Source: Parvularcula lutaonensis (GTDB taxonomy: Bacteria; Pseudomonadota; Alphaproteobacteria; Caulobacterales; Parvularculaceae). Taken from it: DNA of 64,000 nucleotides. Made by a program: the position numbers and the translations under genes. Location: assembly GCF_014651915.1 (NCBI RefSeq), contig NZ_BMXU01000001.1, positions 310,001 through 374,000 on the forward strand, in the 5' to 3' direction. Under the pieces are notes generated by a model. That model was not told where the DNA came from. It ran no database searches and saw nothing but the letters and a program-made list of their open reading frames with translations. Shown in pieces: positions 1-8,962 of the stretch (the first letter of the stretch is position 1; each line of letters begins with the position of its first letter).

Positions 1-1095
1 TTTCTTGGCCTCGTCCGAGAGGCGTTTATGGTTGCGCTGGTGCGCGAACGCAGTCTCAAAGTCGCCGAGGCTCGAATAGACTTCGCTCGCGACGCTGTGC
101 ATCCCTTCAAATGACAGGGACGTGGTGTCGAGATCGATCCCCGCGAAACCTGATTCGATGCTTTTCCGGGCCTGCTCGATATTACCTTCAGCCATGGCGA
201 TCTCGGCTTCAACGCCGTGTACGAACCGATCCCAGGGCGCGCCTTCGTCGGTAGCGAGCGCCTTGTGCGCACGAAGGGCGGTCATGCGAGCCGATTCGAG
301 CAGGCCCGTAGCAACCTCGAGGCGCGCAATGTTCGTCAGGATACGTCCGACCAGGATATCGCTTCCCATCTCTTCGGCAAGCCCGAGCGCTGCTTCGAAA
401 TTCTCGCGAGCACTTTCGTGTTCGCCCATTTCGAAGAGGATATTGCCGCGATTGTTCGCCATCGACAGGGCCACGACCGTGTCCGCGTCGTAAACATCAC
501 CAGCACGGCGGTAGTAATCGAGTGCCTTGGCGTAGCTTTCGGCATCCTTGTAGATCGACCCGATCGCCTGCAGCGCGATCGATTCCTTTCGCTCGTCGCC
601 CAGTTCCACGAACTTGGTATGCGCATCAAAGAAACTGCGGGCCGCCAGTTCGGTCTGTGACAGGCGGCTGGCCAGCCGGCCACGCGCGAGGAGGAGGTCA
701 GCTTCGAGCTGTCCATGGTCCTCGATCCGTTCCAGAATCGTCAGTGCACTCTCGACCGCCGGTGCACCCTGTTCGGGGATACCTGCGCGCAGAGCCGCTT
801 CGCCTTTCAGCCAGAGGGCTGTGGCACGCGCAATTTCGCGCTTTCCGTCTTCAAGGCTCGTGGCGAGGTGCTCGGCCTGCTCCGCCGCGGTGAACGAGCC
901 CTTCGGGTCGTTCATCATCATGTCCTTCGAGGCCGCGATCAATTCGTCATACGCGCTTTCGAGATTCGCACGGTGGGACATATTGGTGTCGAGAGCGAAG
1001 GCGGACGAAGCCATCACCGTGCCGGAGAGAGCGGCAGCGAGGACGGACTTGCGCTGCACCCTGCGCGCAAGACGCTGAAGCGAGATCATGCTCAT
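1..1095 (-). CDS. Exported TPR-repeat protein, C-terminus beyond window
   Basis: The minus-strand frame is open from an ATG at 1095 (second possible ATG at 1089) to the left edge, so at least 365 residues are present and the C-terminus is missing. GGAGAGGA lies about 8 bases before the ATG. Residues 1-32 look like a signal peptide (basic start, then an Ala/Leu/Val-rich core ending ASSAFA). The rest is helical with TPR-like spacing, for example blocks around 'ALDYYRRAGDVYD' and 'ARENFEAALGLAEEMG'. Proteins of this type in alphaproteobacteria often end in a GGDEF or histidine kinase domain, but that part is not visible here. It lies 25 bp after the subtilase gene, so the two are probably cotranscribed and this protein may act in the same envelope process. 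Confidence 0.7.
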   Translation of the reverse strand, partial: MSMISLQRLARRVQRKSVLAAALSGTVMASSAFALDTNMSHRANLESAYDELIAASKDMMMNDPKGSFTAAEQAEHLATSLEDGKREIARATALWLKGEAALRAGIPEQGAPAVESALTILERIEDHGQLEADLLLARGRLASRLSQTELAARSFFDAHTKFVELGDERKESIALQAIGSIYKDAESYAKALDYYRRAGDVYDADTVVALSMANNRGNILFEMGEHESARENFEAALGLAEEMGSDILVGRILTNIARLEVATGLLESARMTALRAHKALATDEGAPWDRFVHGVEAEIAMAEGNIEQARKSIESGFAGIDLDTTSLSFEGMHSVASEVYSSLGDFETAFAHQRNHKRLSDEAKK

Positions 1096-1120
1096 TGGAC
1101 AGATCCTCTCCAGATTTTTC

Positions 1121-3193
1121 TCAATAGCTGATCGTCAGCTTGCTGCCGAACGACAGGGCGTCGTATCGACCGAAGCTGTCGACCACGTTCTGGTCGTAGC
1201 GGGTGAAGGCGCTCATCCGAACGGCGTCGCCGGCGAGGCCGAAGCCATATTCCGCCTCTGCCGCCAGGTGCCGAGCGCTGCTGCCCAGGGCCCAGTGGTC
1301 CGTGACCTTCCCGGTCGTGCCCGACAGGCGGTCCGTGACCTGAACGGAGGTGTAGGCGACATCGCCGGCTTCCACATGCATCGGCTGCATTACGCTGGCG
1401 CGCAGACGGTCGCGCTTGCCAAAGATCTGGTCCTTGGTGATCGTGAATTGCATGGCGCTGGAGAGGAGGCCATCCTTGGCGATCGCCAGTGCACGCTGGT
1501 CATCGAGCGACGTCGTTCGCGCGCCCGTGGCCGATGCCGTAAGCGACAGGGTCGGGGCAAGCTCATAGCGCCCTGTCAGGGTCAGTGCTCCCGTGGCTGC
1601 ACCGTTCTCCATGCTGAGTATCCCCGCGCCCTGGGCGCCAAGGACAGCGTTTTCCTCCACGAGACCGGTGAAGCCGACGCCGATCGAAAGGCGCTCGCTC
1701 GGGGCCCACGCGATTTCGGCATAGGTCGCAGCAGCATCGCGAGAGCCGAAGAGCGGATTCTCGGCCAGGAAGTCCCCGGTTGCCGGGTCGGCGACACGCT
1801 GGTCAAAAGCCGTTGCCGACATCCCCAAGGAAAGGGTCAGGTCACCAGGCGTCTTGACGGTGAGGCGCCCGAAGCTGCCGCCGGAGGCAAGGCCGAGAAG
1901 GGGGTTCGTGCCGCCCGTCTCGGCGTGATAATCCGTGCTCGAAGCAGTCGGGTTGATCGCGCTGAGGTGGTGGCTGCCGAGACCTTGGCCGCTCAGGACC
2001 TCGACGTCGCCCTCCTGCGAGGTGAAGCTGAAGAAAACCGAGCCGCCAAGCACGCCTGAAGCATCATCGGTGGTGCTTGTCACCATCGTGTCAGCCCAAG
2101 CGATGAGCCTGTCGGTGACATGGCGCTGGAACCGTTCACCGGCGAGATGCATGCTGGAATTGCCGTGCAGCAGCGTCGACAGCGGGATCGCAAAGTCCCG
2201 GAAGGTACCCGCGGTTCGTTCGAAGGCGATGATGCTGGCGCCGTTCGCCTCCCAGAGGTCGAGGACTCCAGGCGTCATGATCGCCGTCGCGAGAGAGACA
2301 CTGTTGGTGTAGGAATAACCGTAGTTTCCGAGCTCATCGAGATAGATATGCAGATCGGAGAAATCGATCGGAGAGACCGCCGCCTCCACATCGAGAAGCC
2401 CATGTCCGTACACGGCATCGACACCCGGATCACCAAGGTCGCGCGCAGTGGCCAGAATGATCTCGGCTGTTGCCTCCGGGTTGCGTTGCAGCCACGGCCA
2501 GAAGTCCTGCATGAGGGCAACGGTGCCGGTGACCAGCGGAGCGGCAAAGGACGTGCCCGTGGCGCGGGCCGTACCCCCATTGTTGTCGGACACGAGAAGC
2601 AGCTCACCCGGCGCGACAAGGAAGCGGTCCATAAGGCGGTCGCCTTCGGCGCAGGTGCCTGCGGTCGATACGAAACAGGCACCACCCGGACGGTTCGAGA
2701 ACGAGCTGATCGTACCCGTGGGATCGACCGAACCGACGATCAGCAGGTTACGCGTCGAGAACGCGCTCCCGCCAAGGATCACGTCGCCCGTTTGGGTAAC
2801 GCCCTCGTTCCCTGCGGCGAAGACCATCAAAGCCGATCTGCCCGCCAGAGAGAAGTCTGGCGAGTTGAAGATGTCCGCGATCGACTGATCGAAAGTCGAT
2901 CCGGGCACACCGAGCGACATGTTAATCACGCTGGCGCCACCATTGACGAGGGCAAGAAGGCCTTCGCGGACAGCATCGGGGTTCGTCGTGCCGGTGTCGT
3001 CGAACGGGTTGTAGGCAAGAACCGATGCGGTCGGTGCGATACCCATGACGCCCTGGCCATCGTGACGCGCGCCGATGAGGCTGGCCACCGCGGCACCGTG
3101 CGGATTCGTATCATTCGTGTACCCACCGATGTTCGTGAGATACTCGATGTTGTGGTCCGTCTGTGCGATCCGCATGTCCAGGAGGCCCACCAC
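1121..3193 (-). CDS. S8 (subtilisin-like) serine protease with C-terminal barrel-like region, N-terminus cut off by in-frame TAG
   Basis: All three subtilase motifs are present. Counted from a GTG at 3193, they are Asp6 in 'VGLLDMR', His32 in 'NPHGAAVASL' and Ser215 in 'GTSFAAP', with the oxyanion-region 'AAGNEG' at 126-131. After about residue 280 the protein becomes Gly/Thr/Ser-rich with alternating hydrophobics and ends 'SKLTISY', with a terminal aromatic residue as in outer-membrane barrels, so an autotransporter-like passenger plus barrel is likely. A start at 3193 would put the catalytic Asp at residue 6 with no signal peptide. The same frame continues upstream across a TAG (3218-3220) into the DINPF-repeat gene, which has the missing signal peptide. 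I therefore read the two as one gene of about 950 codons interrupted by an amber codon. Weak SD for internal initiation. Confidence 0.8.
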   Translation of the reverse strand: MVGLLDMRIAQTDHNIEYLTNIGGYTNDTNPHGAAVASLIGARHDGQGVMGIAPTASVLAYNPFDDTGTTNPDAVREGLLALVNGGASVINMSLGVPGSTFDQSIADIFNSPDFSLAGRSALMVFAAGNEGVTQTGDVILGGSAFSTRNLLIVGSVDPTGTISSFSNRPGGACFVSTAGTCAEGDRLMDRFLVAPGELLLVSDNNGGTARATGTSFAAPLVTGTVALMQDFWPWLQRNPEATAEIILATARDLGDPGVDAVYGHGLLDVEAAVSPIDFSDLHIYLDELGNYGYSYTNSVSLATAIMTPGVLDLWEANGASIIAFERTAGTFRDFAIPLSTLLHGNSSMHLAGERFQRHVTDRLIAWADTMVTSTTDDASGVLGGSVFFSFTSQEGDVEVLSGQGLGSHHLSAINPTASSTDYHAETGGTNPLLGLASGGSFGRLTVKTPGDLTLSLGMSATAFDQRVADPATGDFLAENPLFGSRDAAATYAEIAWAPSERLSIGVGFTGLVEENAVLGAQGAGILSMENGAATGALTLTGRYELAPTLSLTASATGARTTSLDDQRALAIAKDGLLSSAMQFTITKDQIFGKRDRLRASVMQPMHVEAGDVAYTSVQVTDRLSGTTGKVTDHWALGSSARHLAAEAEYGFGLAGDAVRMSAFTRYDQNVVDSFGRYDALSFGSKLTISY

Positions 3194-3217
3194 CGTGTCG
3201 AAGCCTGCGCCCTGGTC

Positions 3218-3997
3218 CTACGAGATCATCGGCGTCCAGTTGATCATGGGCATCCAGTGATCCGGGATGTCCATGCCGGCATGGGCCATCAGCTCATCGT
3301 ACCATGAGAGGAAGAAGGCCGAACGCTGGGCGTCGGTAAACTGTGCGAGCGTGTCGGGATCATTGAGGTCGATCCCCCACTCGGCAAGGAATGGATTGGC
3401 GAAGCCTGTCCAGAAGTCGAGACCCGTCGACGTGGTGACGGCGCTGGCCCAGCTGGCCTCGGCATTGGCGAGAAAGGCGTTGAATGCGTCGGTGACGGCG
3501 TTCCAGTCAGCGCCCGTCGAGGCCGCCGACCAGTCGCGGTAGAGGGACCCGATCTGCTCGCCGGTTTCTGCCCAATAACCAGCCATGCCCCATTGGTGGG
3601 TGACCGGATCGCCATCAACAAACGGATCAAGGTCACCCCAGAAGGGGTTGATGTCGCCGGTCAGGCTCGTGCCATCGCCAAAGAACGGATTGATATCCCC
3701 GGTCAGGCTGGCGCCGTCACCCATAAACGGGTTGATGTCATGCCAGAAGGGATTGATGTCCCCGAGGAAAGGGTTGATATCGCCGACCAGGCTGGATCCG
3801 TCGGTCGTGAACGGGTTTATGTCGACCGTGAACGGATTGATATCCGAAACGAACGTTCCCGTCCGTGTGCCGAAGGCCTGAATATCACCGCTTCGTGGGC
3901 TGATCGTTTGTGCTACCGCGCCAGAAGCTGCAGCGGTAAGGCCGCCGCAGCAAAGAGCGACTTTTGCAACCGAGAGCTTGAACGTCTTCCGCGACAT
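3218..3997 (-). CDS. Signal-peptide protein with DINPF repeats, N-terminal part of the split S8 protease
   Basis: 259 residues to a TAG. AGAGG lies 6 bases before the ATG. Residues 1-29 form a signal peptide (positive start, hydrophobic core, cleavage after GAVA). Residues about 45-125 carry eight short repeats of the form D-[IL]-[ND]-P-F followed by a variable residue and often 'GDG-[ST]-SL'. A Trp-rich alpha-helical stretch (130-255) follows, ending 'MINWTPMIS'. The next codon is TAG and the same frame goes on to 'DQGAGFDTVVGLLD', the expected entry strand and catalytic Asp of a subtilase. The repeat block and helical block would thus be the prodomain and spacer of the protease. I know no named domain for the DINPF repeat. 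If the stop is genuine, this is an exported repeat protein of unknown function. Confidence 0.7.
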   Translation of the reverse strand: MSRKTFKLSVAKVALCCGGLTAAASGAVAQTISPRSGDIQAFGTRTGTFVSDINPFTVDINPFTTDGSSLVGDINPFLGDINPFWHDINPFMGDGASLTGDINPFFGDGTSLTGDINPFWGDLDPFVDGDPVTHQWGMAGYWAETGEQIGSLYRDWSAASTGADWNAVTDAFNAFLANAEASWASAVTTSTGLDFWTGFANPFLAEWGIDLNDPDTLAQFTDAQRSAFFLSWYDELMAHAGMDIPDHWMPMINWTPMIS

Positions 3998-4206
3998 GAC
4001 GGACCTCTTGAAGGATCAAATCGAGGCGCATTAGGCGCGGTTTTTCGTAAAAAGCTCTGAAAATGCTTCGTTAACGGACGTTATCCATAGATGAATGCTG
4101 GAGCTAGAAACCTCGGAAAAACGGAGGGTTCCGAGCGATTGGCTCAAGCGCGCAGAAAAAACTTTGACGATCTCGTTCGATTTTCTCGTCGGTGAAGAAG
4201 CCCCGC

Positions 4207-5688
4207 TCAGGGTGCCGGGTCGGCTTTCCCGAGGAAGGGAAGCCGTGCGAGCAGGCTCCGTGCGTCAACGATCAAGGGGTGCCTCAGAACACCAAGCGCG
4301 ATCAGCCAGCCCATGCCCGCGCCGACCAGACCGACCGTTAGCTGTGCTACCGGGCCTGTCTCTGGAGGAACGAGGAAGCCGAGCGAAGCGCCTCCACCGG
4401 CGACGGCCGCAATCGCCAAGCCTTGACCCAGAACCCCGAGGAGCTCGGCCGTGTCGTAGGTTATGCGCCGGTGAAGCTCCCAAACCACTGCGGTCATTTT
4501 TAAGAAGAGGGCGATTGTGATCCCCGCACAGGCCCAGGCCAGGGATTGGGTCGCGCCGATCCCGGCAAACAGCAGCCTGATCACCTGGAACCCGGTCTGT
4601 ATTCTCAGGTAGACGGGCGTGAAATCGAATGTCGCGTAGAGCTTGAGCCCCATCTTCGTGAACGGCGTCGTGAGCGCGCCGATGAGAAGAAGGCGGGCCG
4701 GCAGAACCGCCTCTGCCCATTGCGGACCCAGAAGCGTCATGATCAGCGGTTCTGTCAGGACGATCATCCCGACAAGAATCGGCCAGAGGAAGCTCGTCAG
4801 GTACTGGATCTTCCGGACATAGACCTCGCCAGGGCTGTATCCGTCTTCCAGGGCTCGGGCGAGGATCGGCATGATTGCTGGCTTGATGGCGTTCATCACT
4901 GCGCGGTCGAGCAATGTGACAATGGCCTGTGCCCGGTTGAAGAGACCGACAGTGGCCACGCCCAGGAGTTCTGCGAAGATCGCAAGAAGGGCGAAGCCGC
5001 CAAGCTTGGGAAGCGTGTTGGCCAGGGCGTAAGGCGCGCCGAAGGCGGAAAACCGTTTCCACCCGCCTAGGCGCGGGCGTACCCGCCCTTGCGGCGCGAA
5101 GATCAGGACGCCAGCAGCGGTGACCGCCCGTCCTGCGAGGAAACCGATTGCGATGGCAATCGGGCCGTAGCCCAGGACGGCGAGAAGCGCCCCGATACCG
5201 GTCTCCGTGATACTGCGCCCCACCGAAAGGGCCGACACGAAGCCGAAGCGCAGATCCCTTTCGAGCACCACCTCGGCAGCCAGGCCCATCGGCTGGATGA
5301 GGAGCGAGGCCATCAGGACCAGGAGCACGGTTGCGAAACTCTCCGGCACCGCGCCGTCGGGCAACAGCATCAAACCGGCGATGCAGAACAGAAAAGTCGC
5401 AAGCCCGGTCGTCAAACCCAAGCCGACCGCATGTTCAAGATCGAGTCGGCTGAGCTTCCGTTCCCTGACGAGAAACGGCTTCAAGCCAAAGAGACAAAGC
5501 TGCTCTGCAACCTGGAAGACGGCAAACGCCAACGCGTAAACACCGAACTCGGTAGGGGTCAGGAAGCGCGCGAGAATTGCGACGCCGATCGCCATGACCG
5601 CAATATTGAAGGGGCGTGCCATCAGCGTGTGGACAACGGCCAGCCGCATCCGGTGGGATCGGTCGGATGTCGGCTGCTCGCTCGTCAC
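4207..5688 (-). CDS. Oligosaccharide flippase / polysaccharide biosynthesis protein (Wzx/MviN-like)
   Basis: About 493 residues with 12-14 predicted hydrophobic segments from 'ARPFNIAVMAIGVAIL' to near the C-terminus. The overall pattern, including 'FGVYALAFAVFQVAEQLCLFGL', is that of lipid-linked oligosaccharide flippases (MOP superfamily), which move undecaprenyl-linked units across the inner membrane. I place the start at GTG 5688, which overlaps the stop of the upstream glycosyltransferase (GTGA) and has AGAGG about 11 bases before it. A longer frame reaches 5913 but lies inside that gene. It is the last gene of a three-gene minus-strand run (6716-7969, 5685-6719, 4207-5688) and probably exports the glycan those enzymes build. 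The 209 bp between its stop and the DINPF gene hold no visible gene. Confidence 0.8.
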   Translation of the reverse strand: MTSEQPTSDRSHRMRLAVVHTLMARPFNIAVMAIGVAILARFLTPTEFGVYALAFAVFQVAEQLCLFGLKPFLVRERKLSRLDLEHAVGLGLTTGLATFLFCIAGLMLLPDGAVPESFATVLLVLMASLLIQPMGLAAEVVLERDLRFGFVSALSVGRSITETGIGALLAVLGYGPIAIAIGFLAGRAVTAAGVLIFAPQGRVRPRLGGWKRFSAFGAPYALANTLPKLGGFALLAIFAELLGVATVGLFNRAQAIVTLLDRAVMNAIKPAIMPILARALEDGYSPGEVYVRKIQYLTSFLWPILVGMIVLTEPLIMTLLGPQWAEAVLPARLLLIGALTTPFTKMGLKLYATFDFTPVYLRIQTGFQVIRLLFAGIGATQSLAWACAGITIALFLKMTAVVWELHRRITYDTAELLGVLGQGLAIAAVAGGGASLGFLVPPETGPVAQLTVGLVGAGMGWLIALGVLRHPLIVDARSLLARLPFLGKADPAP

Positions 5689-6719
5689 GACATGCGTTTC
5701 CTCTGCCGGTTCTGTTGGTCCTGAGCCCAGACGAGGGTGCTGGCAGTGAGGGCCGCGACCGGATCGACAAACTTGGCTCCAAGATTGACGAAGTTTCGGT
5801 TGGTTCCAAGGCCCGGCACCTTTTTGAGAAGGGTCTTGCTCACGCCTTCCCGACGGCGCCAACCGAGCTTCGAGAAGCGCCCTGCGAAATACTCGTCGTT
5901 CTTGAGCCCCCATTTGTCGCGGAAGTGCTCAAGGCTTCGCCTCTGCCATTCCGGCGACCAGCGGACGAGGAAGAACGGGAAGTCGCCGATCTCCATGGCG
6001 TGCTGCCTGGTGGGAAAAAGGTAGGTCACCACCGATTTCGGCTCGAACCAGACCGTCCCGCCCGCTTGGTGCACCGACATGCATAGGTCCATATGCTCCT
6101 TGGTCGCGCACATTTCCTCGTCGAGCGGGCCGATCGTGTCGAAGATCGAGCGCCTGACCAAGACGCAGTGGAACTCGCAGACGCCGGTTTCCTTGCGCTC
6201 AAGGGGCGGGAGGTCGGAACGCCTGGCTTTGTGATGATGCATGATGTCGGCGATGGCGCGTTCGCCTCGCGGCGCCCGCCAGAACGTCGTCCGGTCGACC
6301 GCGTAGTCTCCGCCTGCCTGATGAACGACCTCGTGGATAGCCGGGCCCTCGCAGGTGAGCGGCGCGACAACGTCCGCACCCGTCTCGTCTGCGCAATCGA
6401 CCAGCGCGCCCAACCATCCTTTTTCGAAGATCACATCATTATCGACGAACACGATGTAGTCCGTTTTCGCGGCCTCGAATCCGAGGTTTCTCGCCGCGTT
6501 GGGCGGCAGGACCGTTGGGCTGTGGGCGAGGTGGAAACCTTTCTCCTCGGCTTGTTCCTGAAGCCATGCGCGCAGGCTGCGCGGTGTGCCCGCATCAACA
6601 TAGACGAGGTCAAAGGGCGTATCCGTCGCTTCGTAGAGGCTTTCGAGGGAAGCTTTGGCCATGCCAAAGCGTTCGCGCGGCGTGACGATCACCGTCGCAC
6701 GTGTGGAACTCTGCTTCAT
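5685..6719 (-). CDS. Glycosyltransferase family 2
   Basis: 344 residues with a GT-A fold. The nucleotide-binding start is 'VIVTPRERFGMAKASLESLYEAT', followed by 'VYVDAGTPRSL', and the metal-binding acidic motif is 'VFVDNDVIFEKGW'. A later acidic motif, 'EHMDLCMSVHQAGG', fits the acceptor/catalytic region. It has no strong membrane segments and is probably a cytoplasmic or membrane-associated sugar transferase working on the lipid-linked glycan. The start overlaps the stop of the GT4 gene by ATGA (6716-6719) and its own stop overlaps the flippase start, so the three genes are tightly coupled. Donor and acceptor sugars cannot be read from the sequence. Confidence 0.85.
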   Translation of the reverse strand: MKQSSTRATVIVTPRERFGMAKASLESLYEATDTPFDLVYVDAGTPRSLRAWLQEQAEEKGFHLAHSPTVLPPNAARNLGFEAAKTDYIVFVDNDVIFEKGWLGALVDCADETGADVVAPLTCEGPAIHEVVHQAGGDYAVDRTTFWRAPRGERAIADIMHHHKARRSDLPPLERKETGVCEFHCVLVRRSIFDTIGPLDEEMCATKEHMDLCMSVHQAGGTVWFEPKSVVTYLFPTRQHAMEIGDFPFFLVRWSPEWQRRSLEHFRDKWGLKNDEYFAGRFSKLGWRRREGVSKTLLKKVPGLGTNRNFVNLGAKFVDPVAALTASTLVWAQDQQNRQRKRMS

Positions 6720-7969
6720 ACTCTTGCTCCCTCGGCCAGCATCGAGCGGTAGATGCTCAACATTTTCTCGCCAGTACTTTCGAGATCGTAGTCGTTTTTG
6801 ACCTTCTCGGCACCGGCCTTACCCATGGCAGGCCAACGTTCCGGAGAGGCGAGAAGTTCTGTCACTGCGGCAGCAAGTGCTGTTGGATTCCTTTCGGGAA
6901 CGATGAAACCGGATCGACCATGCTCCAGAAGTTCCGGTATTCCGCCATGCCGGGTGCCGACAACCGGTAGGCCGCTCGCCATCGCCTCCTTCAAGGTGTT
7001 GATCGGACCGTCTTGGTTGCCATCCGAAGCGGTCACCGACGGACCAAGGAAAATATGCGCATTTTGAAGTTCTTGCGCGATGCGGTCGAGCGATTGGGCA
7101 CCCAGGAACTCGACCCGGTCACCAAATCCTACCGCACGGGCACGGGCTTCGAGTTCGTCCCGGAGGGGGCCGTCGCCAATAATCGTGTAGCGCAGGGGCT
7201 TGTCTGTGCTGATCTTCGGAAGGGCATCGATCACATCGACGAACCCTTTCTTTTCAACCAGGCGCCCGACGCTGATGAGCCTCACCGGCCCCTCGGTCGG
7301 CATGGTTCTCGCTGCGAATGTGAACTTCGACGTATCGAGCCCTGACGGCAGGACGTCAGAACGATCTGCGGGCGCTCCGAGCTTGATGGCCTTCTGCCGG
7401 AAGAACTCGGAGTTGGCGCAGAAGTGGTCGGCGTCGCGGAAGGTCGCATCATAGACGTCTTCGCCTTGGGCCATCACGTAGGAAGAAATATCGCCGCCGC
7501 GAAAATGAACGAGGACCTTGCCCTTCAGGAGACCTGCGCGCCGGAGCTGGAGAACCCGGTGCGAGAGTTGGCCAAAGTGCACATGAATGACGTCGTAGCT
7601 CGCGCCTTCTCTGAGCGCTGAGGCATCGAAAATGGTGCGCGCTTTCGTGCGAAGGCCGTCAGGGCACGGGGTGGTCAGGAGACGGAAGGCTTTCGAACCC
7701 TCGCGCGCGTAGGTTTTGCCGAATGCCTTGGCCAGTCCTGCCAGCTTGCCAGCGCCATTCGGGACGTGGGGCGACCGTGTCCGCTCCACCATGTCGTAGC
7801 GTGCAACCGTGTCCTGGACCTCGCTGGTCTGCCTGAACTGCGGATCGACGGCATAGATGTCGAGGTCGTGACCTGCATCCAGCACCTTTTTCGCGGCATT
7901 CACCACGAAGGTCTCCGACGTCATCGGGAATGCTCCGACGAAAAAAGCCACACGCAAACTCCGGCTCAT
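6716..7969 (-). CDS. Glycosyltransferase family 4 (WcaL/AmsK-like)
   Basis: 417 residues with a GT-B fold. The N-terminal half holds 'VAFFVGAFPMTSETFVVNAA', as in colanic-acid/amylovoran-type transferases. The C-terminal donor domain has 'RLISVGRLVEKKGFVDVIDA' and the signature 'EAMASGLPVVGTRHGGIPEL', whose early Glu contacts the nucleotide sugar. It should transfer a sugar from NDP-sugar to a lipid-linked acceptor with retention. GGAGG lies 10 bases before the ATG. It is the first gene of the minus-strand trio, and a plus-strand glycosyltransferase starts 46 bp away in the opposite direction, so the short gap must hold a divergent promoter. Confidence 0.88.
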   Translation of the reverse strand: MSRSLRVAFFVGAFPMTSETFVVNAAKKVLDAGHDLDIYAVDPQFRQTSEVQDTVARYDMVERTRSPHVPNGAGKLAGLAKAFGKTYAREGSKAFRLLTTPCPDGLRTKARTIFDASALREGASYDVIHVHFGQLSHRVLQLRRAGLLKGKVLVHFRGGDISSYVMAQGEDVYDATFRDADHFCANSEFFRQKAIKLGAPADRSDVLPSGLDTSKFTFAARTMPTEGPVRLISVGRLVEKKGFVDVIDALPKISTDKPLRYTIIGDGPLRDELEARARAVGFGDRVEFLGAQSLDRIAQELQNAHIFLGPSVTASDGNQDGPINTLKEAMASGLPVVGTRHGGIPELLEHGRSGFIVPERNPTALAAAVTELLASPERWPAMGKAGAEKVKNDYDLESTGEKMLSIYRSMLAEGARV

Positions 7970-8014
7970 TTCTTGTCTTCCTCCAGGTTAGGCGCCACAT
8001 TGCCGATGCTTAGC

Positions 8015-8962
8015 ATGGCGAGACTTATGGCCAGGGTTTCCGTTGTCATCCCGACTTACAGAAGGCCCGACGACGTCATGCGCGCGATTGAATCCGTCCG
8101 CTCCCAAACGTTTCAGGATTTTGAAATCGTCGTGACGGTGGATGGACGGGACAATGCCACTGTCAAATCCGTCCGCAAGCTGAGCGATCCGCGGATAAGA
8201 GCGTTCGTCCCCGACGCCAATCTCGGCAACGCGGAGGCCCGCAATGTCGCGATCCAGGCGGCCGAAGGAGAACTCATCGCGCTTCTCGATGACGACGACA
8301 TCTGGATGCCCGGCAAGCTCGCCGCGCAGGTCGAGACCTACGACCGCATCGGCTCTGACCGCGCGATCGTCAGTTGCTTTTTCCGGGTTCAAAGCGAAAG
8401 CGAGAGGCTGGTCTGGCCACGCCGACGACCCGGAGAGGGGGAGCCCCTTTCGGAGTTCATCTTCTGCCGCCATCGCAGCCTGAGCGTCGAGGGCGCTGTG
8501 CAGACATCCACGCTTCTCGCCGCACGGGCGCTGTTCCTCAGCGTTCCGTTCGACAAGGACCTGCCCCGCATGGTCGACCTTGACTGGCTCTTGCGGGTCG
8601 CAGGGGAAGGTGCCTTTCTGGTCTTTCCTGATACGGAAGAATGCTTGTCCCTCTACGCTGTTGACGATACGCGACCTCGGGTCAGCCATAAGGCTCGGTG
8701 GAGCTGGGAAAGGGACTGGGCGATCGCAAGGCGCGAGCTCTTCACCGACCGGAGCTTCGCTGCTTTTCTTCTGACATCCGCCAGCCTCGCGGCCAGCCGG
8801 GCCGGCGATCATGGCGCTTTCATTCCGCTTCTGAAGACGGCGCTCCGTGAAGGTCGTCCGAGTGCTGCTGAAATAGCGTTTCATTGCGGCAACACGGCAC
8901 TTCCGCTGCCGCTGAAGAAGCGGATTGCAGCGTGGCTCGAACCGAGGAAAGCTTCCGCGTGA
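8015..8962 (+). CDS. Glycosyltransferase family 2
   Basis: About 315 residues starting 'VSVVIPTYRRPDDVMRAI', with the GT-A metal motif in 'IALLDDDDIWMPGK' and an acceptor-side acidic motif in 'PRMVDLDWLLRVAGEG'. Three in-frame ATGs (8006, 8015, 8027) are possible. The last gives the most typical family N-terminus and has GGCGAG just upstream, so the exact start is uncertain by a few residues. A longer frame back to 7766 overlaps the divergent GT4 gene and is not credible. Its stop overlaps the next glycosyltransferase (GTGA), so the two are translationally coupled. Confidence 0.85.
   Translation: MARLMARVSVVIPTYRRPDDVMRAIESVRSQTFQDFEIVVTVDGRDNATVKSVRKLSDPRIRAFVPDANLGNAEARNVAIQAAEGELIALLDDDDIWMPGKLAAQVETYDRIGSDRAIVSCFFRVQSESERLVWPRRRPGEGEPLSEFIFCRHRSLSVEGAVQTSTLLAARALFLSVPFDKDLPRMVDLDWLLRVAGEGAFLVFPDTEECLSLYAVDDTRPRVSHKARWSWERDWAIARRELFTDRSFAAFLLTSASLAASRAGDHGAFIPLLKTALREGRPSAAEIAFHCGNTALPLPLKKRIAAWLEPRKASA

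Noticed and set aside
3620-3880. Regular DNA repeats suggesting a CRISPR array
   Set aside because: Units are short, in frame and encode DINPF with variable linkers; no constant repeat of CRISPR length and no cas genes.
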